Positions 6,635 to 9,382 of a stretch of DNA of 9,382 nt are shown here, piece after piece; positions within the stretch are counted from its first letter, which is position 1, and each line of letters opens with the position of its first letter. Source of the DNA: Candidatus Parcubacteria bacterium (GTDB lineage: Bacteria; Patescibacteriota; Patescibacteriia; UBA1558; GWA2-36-10); assembly GCA_030632225.1 (NCBI GenBank), contig DAOVVF010000012.1:1-9382 (forward strand), in the 5' to 3' direction. The notes under the pieces were generated by a model. That model saw nothing but the letters and a program-made list of their open reading frames with translations. It ran no database searches and was not told the origin of the DNA. Both the position numbers and the translations under genes were made by a program.

Positions 6635-7555
6635 TTATATAAACCCTTTTAATACTTCCTTTAAATCTTTCACAGTTATTTCTATCTGTTTATCACTATC
6701 TATATTATCTAATCTTACTTTAGCAGATACTTCATCCATTATATCTATAGCTTTGTCAGGAAAGACTCTGTCCTTTATCTTAGCTGACTGTTCAATAATC
6801 TGTTTAACTATTTCATCAGTTATAACAACATTATGATAGTCTTCATAACTCTTCCTTAAAGCCCTTAGCATACTAACAGTCTTGACTTTAGTTGGCTCTT
6901 CAACAAACAAGGCTTCAAAGCGTCTATTTAAAGCTGGATCAGTAGCTATATACTGTTTATACTCTTTTTCTGTAGTAGTACCTATCATTTGTAGCTCTCC
7001 TCTAGCTAAAGGTGCTTTGATAATATCATCTGCGTCTATAGCTCCTTCAGCACCACCAGCTTGTACAATAGTATGTATCTCGTCAATAAAGACAATAATC
7101 TGTTTATTCATTGCTATAATCTGATCCATTAAAGCCTTGAATCTTTCTTCAAACTCTCCCCTATACTTAGTACCAGCTAAAACAGATGATATATCTAATT
7201 TTAAAACAACTTTATTAGATAATGAATGAGGTACTTTTCTGGTCGCTATAGCAATAGCTAAACCCTCAGCAATAGCTGTCTTGCCAATGCCAGCTTTACC
7301 AAACAGAATAATATTATTCTTCTTTCTTCTGGAAAGAACTTGAATGACTCTTTTAATTTCATTATCACGACTAACAACTGGATCTAGTTTATTCTGCTGA
7401 GCTAATTGAGTTAGGTCTATAGTAAATCTACTGATAGCTCCTGAAAAGCTTGGCATCTTTTTAAAACTATTAGCATTATTGCTTCTAAATAAATAAGCAG
7501 TAACAAAAATTAAAAAAGCTACACTAATTACAAATGGCCAAGTAAATAATTCCAT
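6635..7555 (-). CDS. Membrane-anchored single-module ClpA/ClpC-type AAA+ ATPase
   Basis: The product (306 residues) starts with one membrane span (about 7-24) and a short linker, then matches the first ATPase module (D1) of ClpA/ClpB/ClpC. Features seen are LDPVVSRDNEIKRVIQVLSRR (57-77), Walker A GKAGIGKT (86-93), pore loop GTKYRGEFEERF (128-139), Walker B VFIDEIHT (155-162), sensor 1 IGTTT (191-195), arginine-finger region DPALNRRF (206-213), and the lid motif FPDKAIDIMDE (265-275). The Clp N domain, the second ATPase module and any ClpP-binding loop are missing. The ATPase looks intact, with Lys92, Asp158 and Glu159 present. The pore tyrosine (131) suggests it could still thread a polypeptide, perhaps at the membrane. 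It has its own extended -10 promoter and is followed at 18 bases by the secreted surface-protein gene. Substrate and protease partner are unknown. Confidence 0.85.
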   Translation of the reverse strand: MELFTWPFVISVAFLIFVTAYLFRSNNANSFKKMPSFSGAISRFTIDLTQLAQQNKLDPVVSRDNEIKRVIQVLSRRKKNNIILFGKAGIGKTAIAEGLAIAIATRKVPHSLSNKVVLKLDISSVLAGTKYRGEFEERFKALMDQIIAMNKQIIVFIDEIHTIVQAGGAEGAIDADDIIKAPLARGELQMIGTTTEKEYKQYIATDPALNRRFEALFVEEPTKVKTVSMLRALRKSYEDYHNVVITDEIVKQIIEQSAKIKDRVFPDKAIDIMDEVSAKVRLDNIDSDKQIEITVKDLKEVLKGFI

Positions 7556-7576
7556 ATTTGTTTTTATTTTGTATTT

Positions 7577-7585
7577 ATTATACCA
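7577..7585 (-). promoter_or_regulatory. Extended -10 promoter of the AAA+ ATPase and surface-protein unit
   Basis: On the minus strand TGGTATAAT gives a perfect -10 (7577-7582) with the extended TG. The best -35 at 17 bases is weak (TAGAAT, 7600-7605). The predicted start near 7570 leaves a leader of about 15 bases. The 13 bases TTTTTCTGGTATA here are identical to those of the TsaB-like gene promoter. Confidence 0.6.
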
Positions 7586-7612
7586 GAAAAAGTAATTTTA
7601 TTCTACTTTCTT

Positions 7613-7756
7613 TTAATACTCATCCTCTAGTATGAGACCTGTGGGATATTTAGGATACTTACTTGCTTCTATTTCTTCTAAAATAAATGCCGTTCCAAAT
7701 ACTACAACAATTATTGCTACAATTAAACCTAAAATTATTAATATTTTCTTCTTCAT
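7613..7756 (-). CDS. Small single-span membrane protein (47 residues), unknown function
   Basis: A short frame that starts ATG at 7756 and ends TAA at 7613 encodes 47 residues. MKKK is followed by a hydrophobic helix (about 5-26, ILIILGLIVAIIVVVFGTAF) and then an acidic, tyrosine- and proline-rich tail (EASKYPKYPTGLILEDEY, 30-47). Its ATG overlaps the stop codon of the upstream HTH gene as TAATG, a classic coupling arrangement that supports real translation. The N-terminus could act as a membrane anchor or an uncleaved signal. It is not recognised as any known family. Confidence 0.65.
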   Translation of the reverse strand: MKKKILIILGLIVAIIVVVFGTAFILEEIEASKYPKYPTGLILEDEY

Positions 7757-8370
7757 TACTCTACCTTCTTATAATGTTTTATATTAAAATCATCAAAAGC
7801 TGTTTGTTGTACATCCTTAGTTAATTTATCAACTACTACTATTTTTTCTCCAGCCCAAATATCGTAGATAAACTTATCAACTATCTCTAACCTATACAAA
7901 TAATCTGCTTTTGATAAAAAAGTATAGCGAAGTGGTTCCATCAAACCATCCGCTATTTTCTTCAGATATTTATCAAATTGTTGCTTGTTAACTTTACCGA
8001 CTATTAGCACATCAGTCTCTGATTTAGTCTTAGTTAAAGCTCCAGTGAATATTAATAAACTAATGCCAGGTACTTTAGACATCTTAGAAGCTATTCTCAT
8101 TTCTTCAATTGCTAGAGATTTAAAAACTAAATTCTTTATTTCAGTTAATAGTCCAAATGTATTACTAGTAAAATAGTATTTCTTCCCCTTATCTACTTCA
8201 GATTTAAGAAAACCAAACTTTTCTAAATTCTCTAATTCTCTACGAGTAGAATTCAATTGTACGCTTAAACGACGAGCTAATTCTCTAACAAAAAACTTTT
8301 CTTGGTTATGAATACAAAAAAACTTCAAAATTTTTGTTCGAGCAATTGAGCTAAATATTTGTTCAAGCAT
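7756..8370 (-). CDS. Winged-helix transcriptional regulator with nucleotidyltransferase-like domain
   Basis: The product (204 residues) has an N-terminal winged helix-turn-helix (about 5-68): an opening IARTKILKFF helix, FVRELARRLSVQLNSTRREL (27-46) as the helix-turn-helix, and a basic wing KGKKYYF (61-67). The C-terminal part (about 103-182) resembles minimal nucleotidyltransferase domains. TGALTKTKSETDVLIVG (109-125) corresponds to the G-S-x(n)-S-D-x-D-h-h-V motif, with Glu118 and Asp120 in the acidic positions but Ala111 in place of the usual Ser. YRLEIVDKFIYDI (159-171) matches the family's later part. It probably binds DNA. Catalytic activity is doubtful because of the altered motif. It diverges from the PP2C-like gene across overlapping promoters, so control of that gene and of itself is plausible, and it is coupled to the 47-residue peptide. 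Confidence 0.72.
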   Translation of the reverse strand: MLEQIFSSIARTKILKFFCIHNQEKFFVRELARRLSVQLNSTRRELENLEKFGFLKSEVDKGKKYYFTSNTFGLLTEIKNLVFKSLAIEEMRIASKMSKVPGISLLIFTGALTKTKSETDVLIVGKVNKQQFDKYLKKIADGLMEPLRYTFLSKADYLYRLEIVDKFIYDIWAGEKIVVVDKLTKDVQQTAFDDFNIKHYKKVE

Positions 8371-8382
8371 ATTAGCTGTTTA

Positions 8383-8411
8383 TTTACTGAAATCCTTAAA
8401 TATAGTATAAT
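8383..8411 (+). promoter_or_regulatory. Promoter of the PP2C-like gene
   Basis: TTTACT (8383-8388), a 17-base spacer and a perfect TATAAT (8406-8411) predict a start near 8418 and a leader of about 14 bases before the ATG at 8432. No Shine-Dalgarno sequence is seen. The -10 shares four bases with the opposing promoter's -10. Confidence 0.62.
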
Positions 8412-8432
8412 ATTATTTGTAATAAAAGTAAA
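8404..8432 (-). promoter_or_regulatory. Promoter of the HTH gene, overlapping the divergent promoter
   Basis: On the minus strand TTTACT (8427-8432) and TATACT (8404-8409) are 17 bases apart. The predicted start near 8397 leaves a leader of about 27 bases before the ATG at 8370. The -35 runs into the first base of the opposing gene's start codon, so the two promoters cannot easily be occupied together. Confidence 0.55.
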
Positions 8433-9382
8433 TGAGTAAGCTTAAATATCATAAAGTATTTACTTACGATCATATTCATTCTCGTGAGATATCTGAACTA
8501 TATATTAGTGCTGAAACTCCACGCGGACAGTTGTTTGTTATCCTTGAATTACCTAAACATAAAATAGATCAACAGCCTTTAGTTGATGAAATAATTAAAA
8601 AAATAGATACTCATTTTGTTAATCTCAAAGAAGATAACCCTGAAATACTTTTAGAAGAAATTCTACAAAAAATAAATGAGTTTTTACCTGAACTAAGTAC
8701 TAGTGTCAAGATAAAAAACTGGTTAAACACTTTAGCTATGGCTGTTGGTATTATGTATGAGAATAATATTTATCTAGCTTCTGTTGGTAATATCAATGCT
8801 TTGTTAATTCACTTGAATCAAGTTACACCAATTATTGAAAAGAATCCACCAGTTAATCCAACTAAAATATTTTCTGATATAATTAGTGGTCAATTAGATG
8901 CCGGAGACACTTTAATAGTTTCTACTGAATCTTTGTTTGATTACATTTCTAGAGAAAAAATAAAACAGCTGGTTAAAAAATATTCTCCTGAATCAGCTGG
9001 AGTTAAATTAAATGAGCTACTATCTACTGTACCTGACTTTGTTACCTTTAATTCTTTATTTATGAAGCATCCTAGTTCTAGTGATGTTGCATTAAAGCCT
9101 GAACAAATGGAAATTATAGAAGATGAAGAAGCTACAGATGATATTTTAGAAGCAGAAGCTACTATTACAGACCATCATATTAAACCAGCTAAAACTAAAT
9201 TAGTTTTAGACTTAGGAGCTGTTAAAAATATAAATGGTTTTAACAAGTTAAAGTTTGTTGGTAGAGCTATAGCTTACTTTTTAGCAATTGATAAAAAAAT
9301 TATAATCTTTATTGCTTCTAAAATAAAATACAGTATATTATTTATCTTTTCTCCAAGGTATAGAAGAAGTAGAGAAGCTCAA
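8432..9382 (+). CDS. PP2C-like (PPM-fold) protein lacking metal-binding aspartates, 3' end cut by window edge
   Basis: The frame is open for 317 codons to the right edge. Its fold pattern follows PPM/PP2C phosphatases. GQLFVILEL (32-40) stands where the core strand with DGxxG is expected. LAMAVGIMYENNIYLASVGN (101-120) matches the strand pair normally ending in VGDSR. QLDAGDTLIVSTESLFDYIS (154-173) matches the G-D-x-L-L-L-x-S-D-G-L-W-D-x-L-S motif. FNSLF (206-210) is at the expected place of DNxT. The metal-coordinating Asp residues are replaced (VGN for VGD, TES for SDG, no DGxxG), so phosphatase activity is unlikely. An acidic linker (227-248) precedes a basic segment and hydrophobic stretches (about 277-308), suggesting membrane attachment further on. 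The assignment is by pattern alignment, and the remainder of the protein is not visible. Confidence 0.66.
   Translation, partial: MSKLKYHKVFTYDHIHSREISELYISAETPRGQLFVILELPKHKIDQQPLVDEIIKKIDTHFVNLKEDNPEILLEEILQKINEFLPELSTSVKIKNWLNTLAMAVGIMYENNIYLASVGNINALLIHLNQVTPIIEKNPPVNPTKIFSDIISGQLDAGDTLIVSTESLFDYISREKIKQLVKKYSPESAGVKLNELLSTVPDFVTFNSLFMKHPSSSDVALKPEQMEIIEDEEATDDILEAEATITDHHIKPAKTKLVLDLGAVKNINGFNKLKFVGRAIAYFLAIDKKIIIFIASKIKYSILFIFSPRYRRSREAQ

Noticed and set aside
6882..7124. Plus-strand open frame of 80 codons inside the AAA+ gene, and a similar one at 7985-8176 inside the HTH gene
   Set aside because: Both are antisense to recognisable protein domains, have no promoter or family match, and arise from the low stop frequency of the complement.
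7589..7609. Inverted repeat AAAGTA/TACTTT with a 9-base loop after the 47-residue gene
   Set aside because: The stem is short and has one G-C pair; it is too weak to call a terminator, so read-through into the AAA+ unit remains possible.
1..9382. UGA recoding as in Gracilibacteria or Absconditabacteria
   Set aside because: All reading frames are complete without reading through TGA, and conserved glycines use ordinary GGN codons; no evidence of recoding.
1..9382. CRISPR array, tRNA or rRNA genes, insertion sequences
   Set aside because: No spaced direct repeats, cloverleaf-like segments, transposase motifs or terminal inverted repeats were seen on reading both strands.

Overview
The window is AT-rich (by eye about one third G+C) and reads as a compact bacterial chromosome segment, most likely from the Candidate Phyla Radiation (Patescibacteria). 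That assignment is inferred from protein style, not proven. The indications are a pared-down division and cell-wall cluster, a MurF without its usual N-terminal domain, a degenerate TsaB-like protein, a single-module membrane-tethered Clp-type ATPase, a CPR-style beta-rich surface protein, and very short intergenic gaps. Every complete gene ends in TAA, and Shine-Dalgarno sequences are nearly absent.

Right to left along the minus strand, the layout is as follows. (a) Positions 8432 to 9382 (+) hold an open-ended gene for a PP2C-like protein that lacks the metal-binding aspartates. It diverges from 7613 to 8370 (-), which encodes a winged-helix protein with a nucleotidyltransferase-like domain, coupled by a TAATG overlap to a 47-residue single-span membrane peptide. 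The two divergent promoters overlap at their -10 boxes. (b) Positions 5312 to 7555 (-) are a two-gene unit: a membrane-anchored AAA+ ATPase resembling only the first ATPase module of ClpA/ClpC, followed by a secreted beta-rich surface protein and a strong intrinsic terminator. (c) Positions 4834 to 5250 (-) encode a short TsaB-like protein. Its predicted promoter lies within that terminator and should give an almost leaderless mRNA. (d) Positions 1 to 4657 (-) are the head of the dcw cluster: mraZ, rsmH, ftsL, ftsI and murF (3' end outside the window). Gaps are 1 to 15 bases, and murE is missing between ftsI and murF.

The 176-base region before mraZ is the richest regulatory stretch. It holds a terminator for the TsaB-like gene, a consensus sigma-70-type promoter (TTGACA, 18-base spacer, TATAAT), GTGG motifs spaced as expected for MraZ operators, and two perfect DnaA boxes (TTATCCACA), one on each side of the promoter. 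This arrangement suggests that division and cell-wall gene expression is controlled by MraZ feedback and possibly by the replication initiator DnaA.

The division and wall genes work together in a clear way. FtsL and FtsI belong to the septal synthesis machinery, MurF supplies the peptidoglycan precursor, RsmH modifies the ribosome, and MraZ regulates the operon. How the ATPase, surface protein, HTH protein and PP2C-like protein relate to this module is unknown.
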